From: DASRIA01 sp963724065
GTDB lineage: Bacteria; Actinomycetota; Thermoleophilia; Solirubrobacterales; JBBDJG01
NCBI GenBank assembly: GCA_963724065.1
Contig: CAVRTB010000006.1
Coordinates: 310,001-374,000 of the forward strand
Reading direction: 5' to 3'
Length of the DNA: 64,000 nucleotides
Shown: positions 25,518-34,366 of the stretch, one piece after another
How the letters are laid out: the number at the start of each line of letters is the position of its first letter
Position numbering within the stretch: the first letter of the stretch is position 1
The notes under the pieces: model-generated
What the model was told of the DNA's origin: nothing
What the model saw: only the letters and a program-made list of their open reading frames with translations
Databases searched by the model: none
Made by a program: the position numbers and the translations under genes

Positions 25518-25523
25518 TATAAT
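25518..25523 (+). promoter_or_regulatory. -10 element TATAAT for the FG-GAP gene
   Basis: A perfect TATAAT lies 61 bp before the ATG of the FG-GAP gene in the divergent region from the PAS gene. A matching -35 at 17 bp is not evident. Confidence 0.4.
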
Positions 25524-25583
25524 CGAATTCGCCGGGCGGAGGATGTCGCCCCGGCACCCGGCGACGGCAGGGGCCTTCGGAGG

Positions 25584-27680
25584 ATGGATAACGGAGTGTT
25601 CGCAGCAACTCGCTTCCGCATCAGCGGAATCGCTTTCTTGATCTTGGCTTTCGCGTGCGTGGCAACGCCCGCGAGCGCCGCGCTGCCCTCGGGCTGGGGA
25701 GCGGGCGCCCTGCCCAACCCGGCGCCGGCGGGGTCGCACTTCGGCGAGTCGATCGCGAATGCGGGCGACCTCGACGGCGACGGGCGCGACGACATCGTCG
25801 TCGGCGCCCCCGATTTCGTCGACTCGTCGCTCGGCAGCGCAATCACGGGCCGCGTCTACGGGCTCGCGAGTACCGGGGCGCCGGTCTGGGAGACGCCGGC
25901 GTCGCCGCCCTCACCGCAGGCGGCGAACCGGCCTGCCAGCGCACCGACCCGCTTCGGCGCGCGCGTCGCGCGGCTCGGAGACATCGGCAGCTGCCAGTCG
26001 ACCGGCGACAACTGCACGGTCGGCGCACGGGACGGACGCCCGGAGATCCTGGTGTCCGCCCCTGGAACAGACACCGGCGGAGCCGAAGGGGAGGACGAGG
26101 GCGCGGTCTACGTCGTCGACGGCGCGACCGGGCGGATACTGAAGCCGGTCCAGCTGGCCGAGCTGCCGTTTTCCGGGGTCGCCGGCTTCGGCAAGGCGAT
26201 CTCCGCGTTGTCCGGCCAATCGCCCTGCGACGGGTTCGGCGGCATCGGCGAGTGCCTCTACCCGGCCGACTCCCCGGTCGCGATCGGGGACGTCGACGGT
26301 GGCGGCGAGCCCGACTTCGCCGTCGGGGCGCCCGACTTCACCGAAACCGAGGGGACCCTCGAGGGACGCTGCGGAGGAACGTGCCCGGGCGTCGGGCGCA
26401 CGTATGTGTTCTACGGCGAGTCGGTCATGGGCTCATCCACCATTGCGTTGACGGAGGCGTCGGTGGGCGGCCCCGCGGCGACGACCATCTACTTCCCGGG
26501 ACAGATCGGTGCCGGGCCGCCACGCTTCGGCAGCGCGCTGTCAGCGGTCGGAGACGTCGGCTCGTGCGACCAGACAACCTTCCCGTGCACGCCGTCCAGC
26601 GAGTTCAACGACCTGGCGGACATCGTCGTGTCGGCGCCCGGCGAGGACATCGCCGGGGTACCCGGCGCCGGAGTCGCTTACGTGATCGATCCGGCGACCA
26701 ACGCGGCGCTCGCAAAGCTTCAGGACCCGCAGCCGGTCGAAGGCGGTGCGTTCGGGTCCTACCAGCAGATCCAGCCCGCGCCCGGGGATCTCGACGGGGA
26801 CGGCGCCCCCGACCTGGTGGTCGGCGCGCCTGCGGGATCGGGTGCCGCGGTGATGTTCAGCGGTGACGTGCTCGCCCCGTCGCCGATCGCCTCCTTCACC
26901 GACCCGGTGCCGGTCACCGGCGGCGCGTTCGGCGCTGCCGCGGCCGGGCTCGGGGAACTCACGGGAGACGCGCTCGCGGAGATCGGCTTCGGCGCGGCGG
27001 GCGGTGCCCGCGCAGGCGCGGTGCACATCGCGAGCGCCTGTTCGACCACGCCGCTCGCGACGCTTCCCGACCCGTCAGGCGAGACGGGCGCGCGCTTCGG
27101 CGCCACGATCGCCCCGATCGGCGACCGCAACTCCGACGGCTTCCTCGACCTGGCGGTCGGCGCGCCGGATTCCGCCTCGCAGGCGGGCCGGGTGACGGTC
27201 TTCACGAGCACGGCCCCGGCGGGTGCCGTTCCGGAGCGCTGCGGCGGCCCGGTCGATCCGGGTAACCCGGGAGGCGGCGGCACCGGCGGGTCCGGGTCCG
27301 CGGGCTCAGGAAGCTCCGACCCTCCCAAGGTTCGCGCGCGTGTGCTGCGGCAGCTGAGGATGAAGCCAAGCAAGCGCCAGATCAGCCGCGGCGCCGCGTT
27401 GCGGTTCAAAGGGAATCTCAGAGCGAGCGCCGGCCAGCCGGGCTGCCAGCGCCGTCAGAAGATCGCGATCCAGCGGCGCAAGATCAGCGGCGGGCGGTTC
27501 CAGACCTTCGATGTGGCGATCACCAGAGCGAAAGGCGACTTCAAGGCCTCCACCCGGCCGCGCCGCAGCTACCTGTACCGGGCCCGCGTGTCGCAGACGG
27601 CCGGGTGCATCGGCGCCACGTCGGCTCGCGCCAGGGTGGTCGTCAAGCGCACTTCGCGGTCGAGCCGTGCGCGTCCCTGA
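25584..27680 (+). CDS. secreted FG-GAP (integrin-alpha-like) beta-propeller protein
   Basis: A 698-residue exported protein with a signal peptide ending ATPASA. The mature part has seven-blade-type FG-GAP repeats with Ca-binding loops such as NAGDLDGDGRDDIVVGAP, IGDVDGGGEPDFAVGAP, APGDLDGDGAPDLVVGAP and IGDRNSDGFLDLAVGAP. A Gly/Ser linker and a basic C-terminal beta-rich domain (~130 residues, QISRGAALRFKGNLRA, IQRRKISGGRFQTF, SYLYRARVSQT) follow. The latter looks like an Ig-like surface domain. The start is uncertain: GGAGG directly abuts ATG 25584; GTG 25596 is better spaced. Confidence 0.85.
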   Translation: MDNGVFAATRFRISGIAFLILAFACVATPASAALPSGWGAGALPNPAPAGSHFGESIANAGDLDGDGRDDIVVGAPDFVDSSLGSAITGRVYGLASTGAPVWETPASPPSPQAANRPASAPTRFGARVARLGDIGSCQSTGDNCTVGARDGRPEILVSAPGTDTGGAEGEDEGAVYVVDGATGRILKPVQLAELPFSGVAGFGKAISALSGQSPCDGFGGIGECLYPADSPVAIGDVDGGGEPDFAVGAPDFTETEGTLEGRCGGTCPGVGRTYVFYGESVMGSSTIALTEASVGGPAATTIYFPGQIGAGPPRFGSALSAVGDVGSCDQTTFPCTPSSEFNDLADIVVSAPGEDIAGVPGAGVAYVIDPATNAALAKLQDPQPVEGGAFGSYQQIQPAPGDLDGDGAPDLVVGAPAGSGAAVMFSGDVLAPSPIASFTDPVPVTGGAFGAAAAGLGELTGDALAEIGFGAAGGARAGAVHIASACSTTPLATLPDPSGETGARFGATIAPIGDRNSDGFLDLAVGAPDSASQAGRVTVFTSTAPAGAVPERCGGPVDPGNPGGGGTGGSGSAGSGSSDPPKVRARVLRQLRMKPSKRQISRGAALRFKGNLRASAGQPGCQRRQKIAIQRRKISGGRFQTFDVAITRAKGDFKASTRPRRSYLYRARVSQTAGCIGATSARARVVVKRTSRSSRARP

Positions 27681-27788
27681 ACGTGCGTCGAATGCCCTCG
27701 TGTTCTGGCCAGAAATCCCTGTATATGCGGCATTGCCTTTGGTACCCTCGTTTTACCCGGGACGCCCTAGGAAGGGGTCGGATAGTCA

Positions 27789-29240
27789 ATGTTGAGTAGC
27801 CGCCTACGAGCTGGACTCGCGATGTGCGCAGCGCTCGTGCCCCTGGCGGCGGGGGCGCAGGCTGCCCAGGCCCAACAAGCATGCCCTGATCCGAACTTCG
27901 GGGACACGTTCCCGTACGCGACTGCGGGGCAGCTCGTCCCGATGGAGGTGACGGGCGTCACCCCCGGCACCGAGTACCTGTTGAAGGTCAACGGCCGCGA
28001 GGTCAAGGAAGGCGTCACCAACAGCGACAAGATCTCGCGCAAGTTCCGCATGCCGAAGCTCGGCACCGAGCGCCGGGACGCACGCCTCGTCGTGATCCTC
28101 CACAACGACGGCTGCGAGAACAGTCCCTGGAAGCTGAGGCAGGAGATGGGTTACCGGCCGCCGCCCGTGCAGCCGAAGGCCAACGAGGAGCCCGCGACGC
28201 CTCCGGCGACGACGCCGCAGCAGCAGTCCGATCCCGCCCCTTCTCCGACGCCCGCCCCGGCGATCTCGAGCCCGGCGCCGAAGCCGGTGAAGCCGGTCCA
28301 GAGCAAGCCGTTCGTACCCAAGCAGCCCGCGGGCGTGATCGGCGAGCCGCCCAAGGACGCGCGCGCATGGCTCACCCCGCTCGATGTCTACTCGCGCAAC
28401 TCGGAGCCTGCTCCGCAGCCGCCGCCGTCGACCAACCCGGCCGACCGCAAGACCGATGAGGCGAACAGCACCGAAGCGCTGCTGGGGCTGGGCGGCATGT
28501 TCATCCTGGTTTGTGGCCTCGCCGCGATCGCCTGGACGAAGTTCCGCCGCTACGACGACGAGCAGCTCGCCTCGCTCATCAACCCGGAGGGCAAGCTACC
28601 GGCGCTGCTCGACGACAAGGCGGCCGACCTCGGCACGAGCGGAATGTCCGGCGCGGCCGGAGCGATCGCCGCCGCCGAGTCGAGGGCCACGGAGGACAAG
28701 GAGGACGGGGAGCGCGCCACCGCGATCGCGTCTTCGCAGTCCGAGATGACGCCGACGCCCGCGGTCCCCACGACCGAGATCAAGGCGCCGATCTTGGCGC
28801 CCTTGAAGGCCGCGCCGGAGCGCAGCGACGCACCGAGTGAGGCGCCGACCGAGCAACAGCCCGTCGTCGCGTCGGGCGCCGAGAGCGCGCCACCCGCCAA
28901 CGGCAACGGAAATCACGTGAACGGGACGAACGGCTCGCACGGACCGAGCGGCACCAACCAAGCCGCGCCCTCGTACCGCCGGGAGGTCGAGTCCGAGCTT
29001 CAGCGCATCCTCCAGGAGGCCGGTCTCGACACCGAGCTCGAGGGCATCCTCACAGACGCGCGCGTCGAGGCCGAGCGCCAGGGCGTACCGATGGACTCGG
29101 AGCTGATGCTCCGTGCCCTCACCGACGAGACCGGCGGATCGGCGCGGCTCTCCGACACCGCGAAGGGTGAGCTCAAGCAGCGGTTCCAGCGGATCGCCGC
29201 CGATGAGCGCGGCGAGATCCGCCCCTCCGGCGACGTCTAA
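27789..29240 (+). CDS. orphan exported single-pass membrane protein with Pro-rich stalk
   Basis: A 483-residue protein of no family I recognise. Order of parts: signal peptide (1-28); a ~90-residue extracellular beta-rich domain with CPDPNFGDTFPYAT and GTEYLLKVNGREV; a Pro/Ala/Gln-rich stalk (~125-225); one TM helix (~235-255, EALLGLGGMFILVCGLAAIAW); a low-complexity cytoplasmic linker rich in Ala, Glu, Asn and Gly; and a C-terminal helical domain (~400-483, EVESELQRILQEAGLDTELEGIL). The last part could be a protein-interaction domain. Two tRNA genes follow within 25 bp. SD GGAAGGGG lies 10-12 nt before ATG. Confidence 0.75.
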   Translation: MLSSRLRAGLAMCAALVPLAAGAQAAQAQQACPDPNFGDTFPYATAGQLVPMEVTGVTPGTEYLLKVNGREVKEGVTNSDKISRKFRMPKLGTERRDARLVVILHNDGCENSPWKLRQEMGYRPPPVQPKANEEPATPPATTPQQQSDPAPSPTPAPAISSPAPKPVKPVQSKPFVPKQPAGVIGEPPKDARAWLTPLDVYSRNSEPAPQPPPSTNPADRKTDEANSTEALLGLGGMFILVCGLAAIAWTKFRRYDDEQLASLINPEGKLPALLDDKAADLGTSGMSGAAGAIAAAESRATEDKEDGERATAIASSQSEMTPTPAVPTTEIKAPILAPLKAAPERSDAPSEAPTEQQPVVASGAESAPPANGNGNHVNGTNGSHGPSGTNQAAPSYRREVESELQRILQEAGLDTELEGILTDARVEAERQGVPMDSELMLRALTDETGGSARLSDTAKGELKQRFQRIAADERGEIRPSGDV

Positions 29241-29261
29241 GATCAACGTCTGCATCACCAC

Positions 29262-29345
29262 GCGGGCGTGGTGAAATTGGTAGACACGCGGCGTTCAGGT
29301 CGCCGTGGGCGCAAGCCCATGGGGGTTCGAGTCCCTCCGCCCGCA
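29262..29345 (+). tRNA. tRNA-Leu(CAG)
   Basis: Acceptor GCGGGCG pairs with CGCCCGC (29338-29344), discriminator A29345. The anticodon stem CGGCG/CGCCG closes TTCAGGT (anticodon CAG). A class II long variable arm (TGGGC GCAA GCCCA) and T arm GGGTTCGAGTCCC are present. No encoded CCA. Confidence 0.95.
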
Positions 29346-29376
29346 CTGGACGTTTAGACTTCCGCTCCGCAAGCTC

Positions 29377-29451
29377 GGCCCGTTCGTCTAGCCTGGCCTA
29401 GGACGCCGCCCTCTCACGGCGGAAACAGGGGTTCGAATCCCCTACGGGCTA
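29377..29451 (+). tRNA. tRNA-Glu(CTC)
   Basis: Acceptor GGCCCGT pairs with ACGGGCT (29444-29450), first pair G-U, discriminator A29451. The anticodon stem CCGCC/GGCGG closes CTCTCAC (anticodon CTC). T arm GGGGTTCGAATCCCC. It lies 31 bp after tRNA-Leu. Confidence 0.94.
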
Positions 29452-29479
29452 TCCGGTCCACTGGGCTGCGAGCGTAGCG

Positions 29480-30433
29480 CTACGACGCCACCGATGCCGC
29501 GATGCCCCAGACGAGCACGGCGGCCGTCGAATACACGATCGCCCCGGCGATGATCATGCGGTCGAGGCTGTAGGCGGCGACGAGCAGCAGGAGGTTGAGG
29601 CCGGTCGGCATCGCGGCCTGCACGAGGAACGCGTCCGGCACGTCGTGGATCAGCGCGGCGCACGTGGCGACGACGGCGACCGGCACCGTCAGCTTGACGG
29701 CGATCGCCGCAGCGACCGGCCGCGTGAAACGGGGCGGGAAGCGGATCGCCGCGCCCGCGCCCGCGCCGGCCGCCGCGTATACGCCGAGCGCGAAGAAGCC
29801 GAGCGGCGCGAGCGCGACCACGAGGATGTTGGCCGCGTCGACCGCTGCGTCCGGTGCGAGCGCGTCGGGCGCGAGCAAGCCCGCGAAGAGCGCGTAGAGC
29901 GCCGGGTTGCGGGTGAGGAAGGCCCGTAGCCCCCCGTCGCTCACCTCGCGCCGGTCACGGTGGACCGCGCCGATCGCGAATGCGACGAACAGCAGCCACG
30001 GCGTTGACACGAGCTGGTCGTAGGTGATCGCCTCCGGGAGGGCGTCGGTCCCGAGCAGCGCGGCGGTGAACGGCAGCCCGAGAAACCCGGTGTTCGCATG
30101 GAACGCCGCGCACATGAAGGCGCCGCGCGTGTGGCCCTCGAGCCGCAGCGGACCGCGCGCGAGGAGCCACGCGATCCCGAGCGCCGCGGCGAGCCCCGCA
30201 TAGGCGAACGCGAGCCCTGCGCCGACGTCGGCCGTCGGCTCGAAGCGCGCGAAGTTGAAGAACGTGACGACGGGGACGATCGTCCAGAGGCTCACCCACA
30301 GCATCGCGTCGGCGATCTGCGGGGCGTTCGCGCGGTGCCGGGCGGCCAGCACCCCGGCGGCCGAGCCGGCGACGATCACGGCGGCGACGGCGAGCACCGT
30401 GGCAGGGTAGTGGTAGGCCCGCGTCGCGGCCAT
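29480..30433 (-). CDS. AEC (auxin efflux carrier)-family membrane transporter
   Basis: A 317-residue, about ten-helix membrane protein of the AEC family of secondary carriers. Typical features are the duplicated five-helix units, the Asn-Thr element FHANTGFLGLPF in the first unit and LVQAAMPTGLNLLLLV in the second. AEC proteins transport small organic anions such as malate or auxin-like acids. ATG 30433 lies next to the cobalamin riboswitch, which is on the opposite strand and points away, so this gene is not obviously B12-controlled. Confidence 0.82.
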   Translation of the reverse strand: MAATRAYHYPATVLAVAAVIVAGSAAGVLAARHRANAPQIADAMLWVSLWTIVPVVTFFNFARFEPTADVGAGLAFAYAGLAAALGIAWLLARGPLRLEGHTRGAFMCAAFHANTGFLGLPFTAALLGTDALPEAITYDQLVSTPWLLFVAFAIGAVHRDRREVSDGGLRAFLTRNPALYALFAGLLAPDALAPDAAVDAANILVVALAPLGFFALGVYAAAGAGAGAAIRFPPRFTRPVAAAIAVKLTVPVAVVATCAALIHDVPDAFLVQAAMPTGLNLLLLVAAYSLDRMIIAGAIVYSTAAVLVWGIAASVAS

Positions 30434-30451
30434 GCGCGGCGACGGTAGACT

Positions 30452-30632
30452 CGCGCGTGAAGGTCGGTGGAAGGGAAGCCGGTGAGAATCCGGCGCGGTC
30501 CCGCCACTGTGACCGGGAGTGTCCGCCGCACCCGAGCCCAGACGAAGGGCCGGGAGCCACTGGGAAGCATCGCTTCCACGGGAAGGCGCGGCGGAATCAG
30601 CCCGGGAGCCAGGATACCTGCCTCCGGCCGAC
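30452..30632 (+). promoter_or_regulatory. cobalamin (AdoCbl) riboswitch
   Basis: The leader contains the conserved core of B12 riboswitches in the right order: GGTGGAAGGGAAGCCGGTGAGAA, then TCCGGCGCGGTCCCGCCACTGTGA, then CGGGAG, and at the 3' end the B12 box AGCCAGGATACCTGCC (30607-30622). About 35 nt separate the end of the element from the SD GGAAGGGAAGG and the start at 30667. It should repress the five downstream genes when cobalamin is abundant. Element boundaries are approximate; TAGACT (30446-30451) could be the -10. Confidence 0.93.
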
Positions 30633-30666
30633 GCCAATACGACCCTCGAGGAAGGGAAGGCTCGTG

Positions 30667-32478
30667 ATGTTCATGAGGTACTCGGCGCCGGCGGTGCTCG
30701 TCGCGCTTTTCGCATGCGCCGCGGCGCAGGCTGCTCCGGTCACTGTCAATCTCCGCGTGGAGGGCTCGGCCGCGACGATCTTCGAAGCGCCGGTGACGAC
30801 CGACGGCAAGCAGATCGACAAGGGCGACGGCCCGCATCCGTGCGACGGCACCAACCTGGGGGCGAACCCCTCGGCCGGGCCGACGATGACCGCCGCGCTC
30901 GACGATGCGCCGATCGCGGGCGGGTGGGGGGGCGCCTGGGACCCCGGCTTCCAGGACTTCGCCGTTCAGCGCATCGGGAGCGAGGCTCAGGATCCGCCGA
31001 CCTTTCGCTACTGGGGATATGCGCTCAACTACCGCTTCCCGGACGTGGGCGGCTGCCAGCAGCGCGTCAGCACCGGGGACGAGATCCTCTACACGTTCGA
31101 CTCGTTCGGCAAGCCGCTGCTGAAGCTGGAGGGGCCCTCGCGGGCCGTAGCCGGTCAGCCCGTGACCCTGAGGGTCTTGGACGGCGTCACCGGTGCGCCG
31201 CTCGACGGTGCGACAGTGTCCTCGGCTGCGGGCGCGAGCGGGCCCGACGGCCGGCTCACTGTCACCTTCGGCACCGACGGCGTGCAGCGTTTGAAGGCCG
31301 AGCGCGCGGGCGCCGTGCGCTCGAACACCCTCGAGACATGCGTCGAGGCGCCGGGCTCGAACGCCTGCGCGGGCTTCGTCGCGGTCGGGTCGGTGCCGGG
31401 GTCCCAGGTGAGCGACTCGGCTGCGCCGGCCGCGCGCATCAGCGAGCCGCGCGACGGGCGTCGGTACCGGCGTGGGCCGCGGCTGCTGAAGGGCGTGGTG
31501 GCCGAGGACCCGAGCGGGATCAGGGAGGTGAAGATCGCGCTGCGCCGGCACGCGCCGGGGCGCAGCTGCCAGTGGTGGAGCGGGCGCCGTGAGCGGTTCG
31601 TCGGGACGAGCTGCAAGAAGGTTTTCTTCTTCGCGATCGGCTCGAGTCGTAACTGGTCGTACCTGCTGCCGCGGGCGCTGCCGCGTGGCCGGTACGTGCT
31701 CGACGTGAAGGCGTTCGACGGGCGGCGAAACCGCGACGAGAAGTTCGTCTCCGGGCGCAACAGGGTCGAGTTCGAGATGGTGCCACGTCGCCGCGGCGCC
31801 TCGTCCGCTGCGCGCACCGCGGGTGCGCGGGTCCAGGTGATGGTGGTCGGGAAGGGCGCGACGGTGGCGCCGGCGCGTGCCCTGCGTGCGCGCTCGACGG
31901 TGGTGCGGGCGTCGGGGCGCGCTTGCAAGGTCTCCGCCTCGACGCCGCTCGCGGCGCTTGCGGCCGCGCTGCGCAAGCGCGACGCCGGCTGGCACGTGCG
32001 CGACTTCGGGCGATGCGCGCGGCGCGATGCGCGCAGCTCGGGGCAGCTCTTCGTGGACCGCGTCCGGGGCGACCGCAACAGCGGCCAGGACGGCTGGGTC
32101 TACAAGGTCAACGACCGCGCGCACAGCGTCGGCGCGGCGGACGTCGCGGGCGGTCGCTTGCGCGCGGGCGACCGGGTGCTGTGGTTCTACTGCACCCAGG
32201 ACGCGGTCGCGCGCAGTTGCCAGCGCTCCCTGCGCGTCGTCGCGCAAGGAGCTGACGGGCCGCCCGGCACCACCTTGCGGGTGCTCGTCGAGGGATACGA
32301 CGACGATCGGCGCAAGGCGCCCGTGGCCGGCGCGACGGTCGCGCTCGGGCCCGCGACCGCCGTCACCGACGGCGCCGGGCGTGCCGCGCTCGTGCGTCCC
32401 GCGGCCGGCTCGCACCTGCTCTTCGCGAGCGCGCCGGGCGCGACTGCGTCCTTTCCGGTGAAGGTCCGGGTCGGCTGA
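30667..32478 (+). CDS. secreted multi-domain protein with DUF4430 (transcobalamin-C-like) domains
   Basis: A 603-residue exported protein, first gene under the B12 riboswitch. A signal peptide ends AAAQA. A first DUF4430-like segment (VTVNLRVEGSAATIFEA, CQQRVSTGDEILYTF) is followed by an Ig-like block (LEGPSRAVAGQPVTLRVLDG), a second Ig-like region (ARISEPRDGRRY to VLDVKAFDG), then a clear DUF4430 domain (about 390-520: GWHVRDFG, GQDGWVYKVNDRAHSVGA, LRAGDRVLWFYC), and a C-terminal carboxypeptidase-regulatory-like fold. DUF4430 matches the C-terminal beta domain of transcobalamin and intrinsic factor. Probable role: extracellular cobalamin capture. There is no C-terminal anchor. Confidence 0.82.
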   Translation: MFMRYSAPAVLVALFACAAAQAAPVTVNLRVEGSAATIFEAPVTTDGKQIDKGDGPHPCDGTNLGANPSAGPTMTAALDDAPIAGGWGGAWDPGFQDFAVQRIGSEAQDPPTFRYWGYALNYRFPDVGGCQQRVSTGDEILYTFDSFGKPLLKLEGPSRAVAGQPVTLRVLDGVTGAPLDGATVSSAAGASGPDGRLTVTFGTDGVQRLKAERAGAVRSNTLETCVEAPGSNACAGFVAVGSVPGSQVSDSAAPAARISEPRDGRRYRRGPRLLKGVVAEDPSGIREVKIALRRHAPGRSCQWWSGRRERFVGTSCKKVFFFAIGSSRNWSYLLPRALPRGRYVLDVKAFDGRRNRDEKFVSGRNRVEFEMVPRRRGASSAARTAGARVQVMVVGKGATVAPARALRARSTVVRASGRACKVSASTPLAALAAALRKRDAGWHVRDFGRCARRDARSSGQLFVDRVRGDRNSGQDGWVYKVNDRAHSVGAADVAGGRLRAGDRVLWFYCTQDAVARSCQRSLRVVAQGADGPPGTTLRVLVEGYDDDRRKAPVAGATVALGPATAVTDGAGRAALVRPAAGSHLLFASAPGATASFPVKVRVG

Positions 32479-33416
32479 TGCGCACGCGCGTCGCCGCCCT
32501 GCTCGCGCTCGCGGCGCTCGTGCTGGGCGCGTGTAGCGTCGGCGCCCAGGACGCCCAGGACGGCACCGCGACGCTCACGGTGACGCGAGACTTCGGCGCG
32601 AAGCGTTTGCTCGAGGCGCGTGAGGGCCCGATCCCCGGGGGCGAGACGGTGATGCGGTTCCTGTCGCGCAAGGCCGACGTCCAGACGCGCTACGGGGGCA
32701 GGTTCGTCAACGCGATCGAGGGCCTTCGCTCGCGCGGCGGCGGGGGCGCGCGCGAGGACTGGTTCTACTTCGTGAACGGCATCGAGGCCGACAAGGGCGC
32801 AGCCGAGCTCGAGGTGTACGAGGGCGATCGCGTCTGGTGGGACTACCGCGATTGGAGCGCGGCGATGCGGGTGCCCGCGGTCGTCGGCTCATTCCCCGAG
32901 CCGTTCGTGCACGGCTCCGAGGGGAAGCGCTTCCCCGTGCGCCTCGACTGCGCCTCCGACGCGCAGGACCAGTGCAGCGCCGTGCGCGAGCGCCTCGAGG
33001 AAGCCGGGATCGAGACCGCGGTCTCCGCGCTCGGCACCGCAGCGGGTAAGGACACGCTGCGGGTCGTGGTCGGGCAATGGGCGACCGTGCGCTCCGACCC
33101 GGCCGTGCGCGAGCTCGAAAAGGGTCCGCAGCAGAGCGGCGTGTTCGCGCGCATCGAGCCGGCCGGAGAGGGCTACGAGCTCGAGCTGCTCGACGAGCGC
33201 GGGCGCGCTGCCCGCGCGCTCGGCGCCGGGGCGGGGATCGTCGCGGCCACGCGCTTCGAGGACCAGCAGCCCACGTGGGTCATCACCGGGACGGACGAGG
33301 CCGGCGTCGACCGGGCGGTCGCGCTGATCGACCGGGCCACGCTGCGTGACCGGTTCGCCGTCGCCGTCTCCGGCGCCGGGCGCCAGCCACTGCCGGTGAC
33401 CGGCGGGGGCCGATGA
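32478..33416 (+). CDS. DUF4430 lipoprotein (transcobalamin-C-like)
   Basis: A 312-residue lipoprotein with lipobox LVLGAC near residue 19. Residues ~30-115 form a DUF4430 domain (TVTRDFGAKRLLEA, ETVMRFLSRKADVQTRYGG, DWFYFVNGIEADKGAAELEVYEGDRVWWDYRDW). The C-terminal ~190 residues are an alpha/beta region with no family I can name. The C-terminus reads LPVTGGGR but has no hydrophobic tail. Translation is coupled on both sides (TGATG upstream, ATGA downstream). It likely presents cobalamin at the membrane surface to the ECF transporter. Confidence 0.82.
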   Translation: MRTRVAALLALAALVLGACSVGAQDAQDGTATLTVTRDFGAKRLLEAREGPIPGGETVMRFLSRKADVQTRYGGRFVNAIEGLRSRGGGGAREDWFYFVNGIEADKGAAELEVYEGDRVWWDYRDWSAAMRVPAVVGSFPEPFVHGSEGKRFPVRLDCASDAQDQCSAVRERLEEAGIETAVSALGTAAGKDTLRVVVGQWATVRSDPAVRELEKGPQQSGVFARIEPAGEGYELELLDERGRAARALGAGAGIVAATRFEDQQPTWVITGTDEAGVDRAVALIDRATLRDRFAVAVSGAGRQPLPVTGGGR

Positions 33417-34366
33417 CGGCGATCGTCCCCACGTACCGCGACACCGGGTCGCCGCTGCACGGCACGCGGGCGGGGGTCGCGGCCGCGTTCGCGCTTGCGC
33501 CGTGTGTCGCGGCGCTCGTCAGCGCGCATCCGCTGATCCTCGCCGCCGCGTTGTCGTGCGTGGTCGTGTCCGGGTTGGCGGCAGGAGCGGGCCCGGAGCT
33601 ACGCGGCGCGGCCCGCCTTGCGGTCCCGCTCGCAATCGTGGTCGCGGCGATCAATCCGCTTGTCTCCCGCGAGGGACTCACGCTGATCGCCCAGGGCCCG
33701 GCCGTGCCCCTCTACGGCAGGCTCGACCTCACCCTCGAGGCGGTCGCGTACGGCGCCCTCGCCGGGTTGCGGGTGGTGGTGGTGATACTCGCGTTCGCGC
33801 TCTACTCGGCGGTCGTCGACCCCGACCGCGTGCTGCGCGCGCTGCGCCGCATCGCGCCTCGCTCGGCGCTGACCGCGGCGCTCGCGACGCGCATGGTGCC
33901 TCTGCTCGCGCGTGACGCGGCGCGCATGCGGGAGGCCTACGGCCTACGCGCGGACGTCGTCCCGCACGATGGGCGGGCCGCGGCGCTGCGCCGCGCCGGG
34001 ACGATGACACGGGCGCTCGGCGCCGGTGCGCTCGAGCGAGCGATGGACGCCGCCGCGTCGCTCGAGGTGCGCGGCTATGGCCTGCGCGCTCCGGCGCGGT
34101 GGCCGGGCCGCGCGCTGCCCTGGTCGCGCGAGGACCGCGCGTTCGCGCTCGCGGCCGTCGCGATCGCCGGCGTCGCGATCGCGCTGCGACTCAGCGGCGC
34201 GGCGTGGTTCGATCCGTATCCGACGCTGCGCGCGGACGGCGCCGCCGCCGTGCTCGCGACCGCTGCCCTGCTGCCGGCGTTCGCCGCCGCCCCCTTTGCC
34301 TTCTCCTACCGGCGGCGCATGCGCCGCCGTGTGCGAACGAGGGCGGTCAGCAGGGCGCATGCCTGA
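33413..34366 (+). CDS. ECF transporter T component (CbiQ/EcfT-like)
   Basis: A 317-residue membrane protein that couples ATP hydrolysis to the S component. It has about six TM helices and the cytoplasmic coupling helices with the Ala-Arg-Gly signature (AMDAAASLEVRGYGLR) plus an upstream RALRRIAPRSALTAALATRMVPLLARDA segment. ATG 33413 overlaps the upstream stop by 4 bp; its own stop overlaps the ATPase start by 8 bp. Confidence 0.87.
   Translation: MTAIVPTYRDTGSPLHGTRAGVAAAFALAPCVAALVSAHPLILAAALSCVVVSGLAAGAGPELRGAARLAVPLAIVVAAINPLVSREGLTLIAQGPAVPLYGRLDLTLEAVAYGALAGLRVVVVILAFALYSAVVDPDRVLRALRRIAPRSALTAALATRMVPLLARDAARMREAYGLRADVVPHDGRAAALRRAGTMTRALGAGALERAMDAAASLEVRGYGLRAPARWPGRALPWSREDRAFALAAVAIAGVAIALRLSGAAWFDPYPTLRADGAAAVLATAALLPAFAAAPFAFSYRRRMRRRVRTRAVSRAHA

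Noticed and set aside
33395..33416. LPVTG near the C-terminus of the DUF4430 lipoprotein, resembling a sortase signal
   Set aside because: Only GGR and the stop follow; there is no hydrophobic helix or positive tail, and the protein already has a lipobox.
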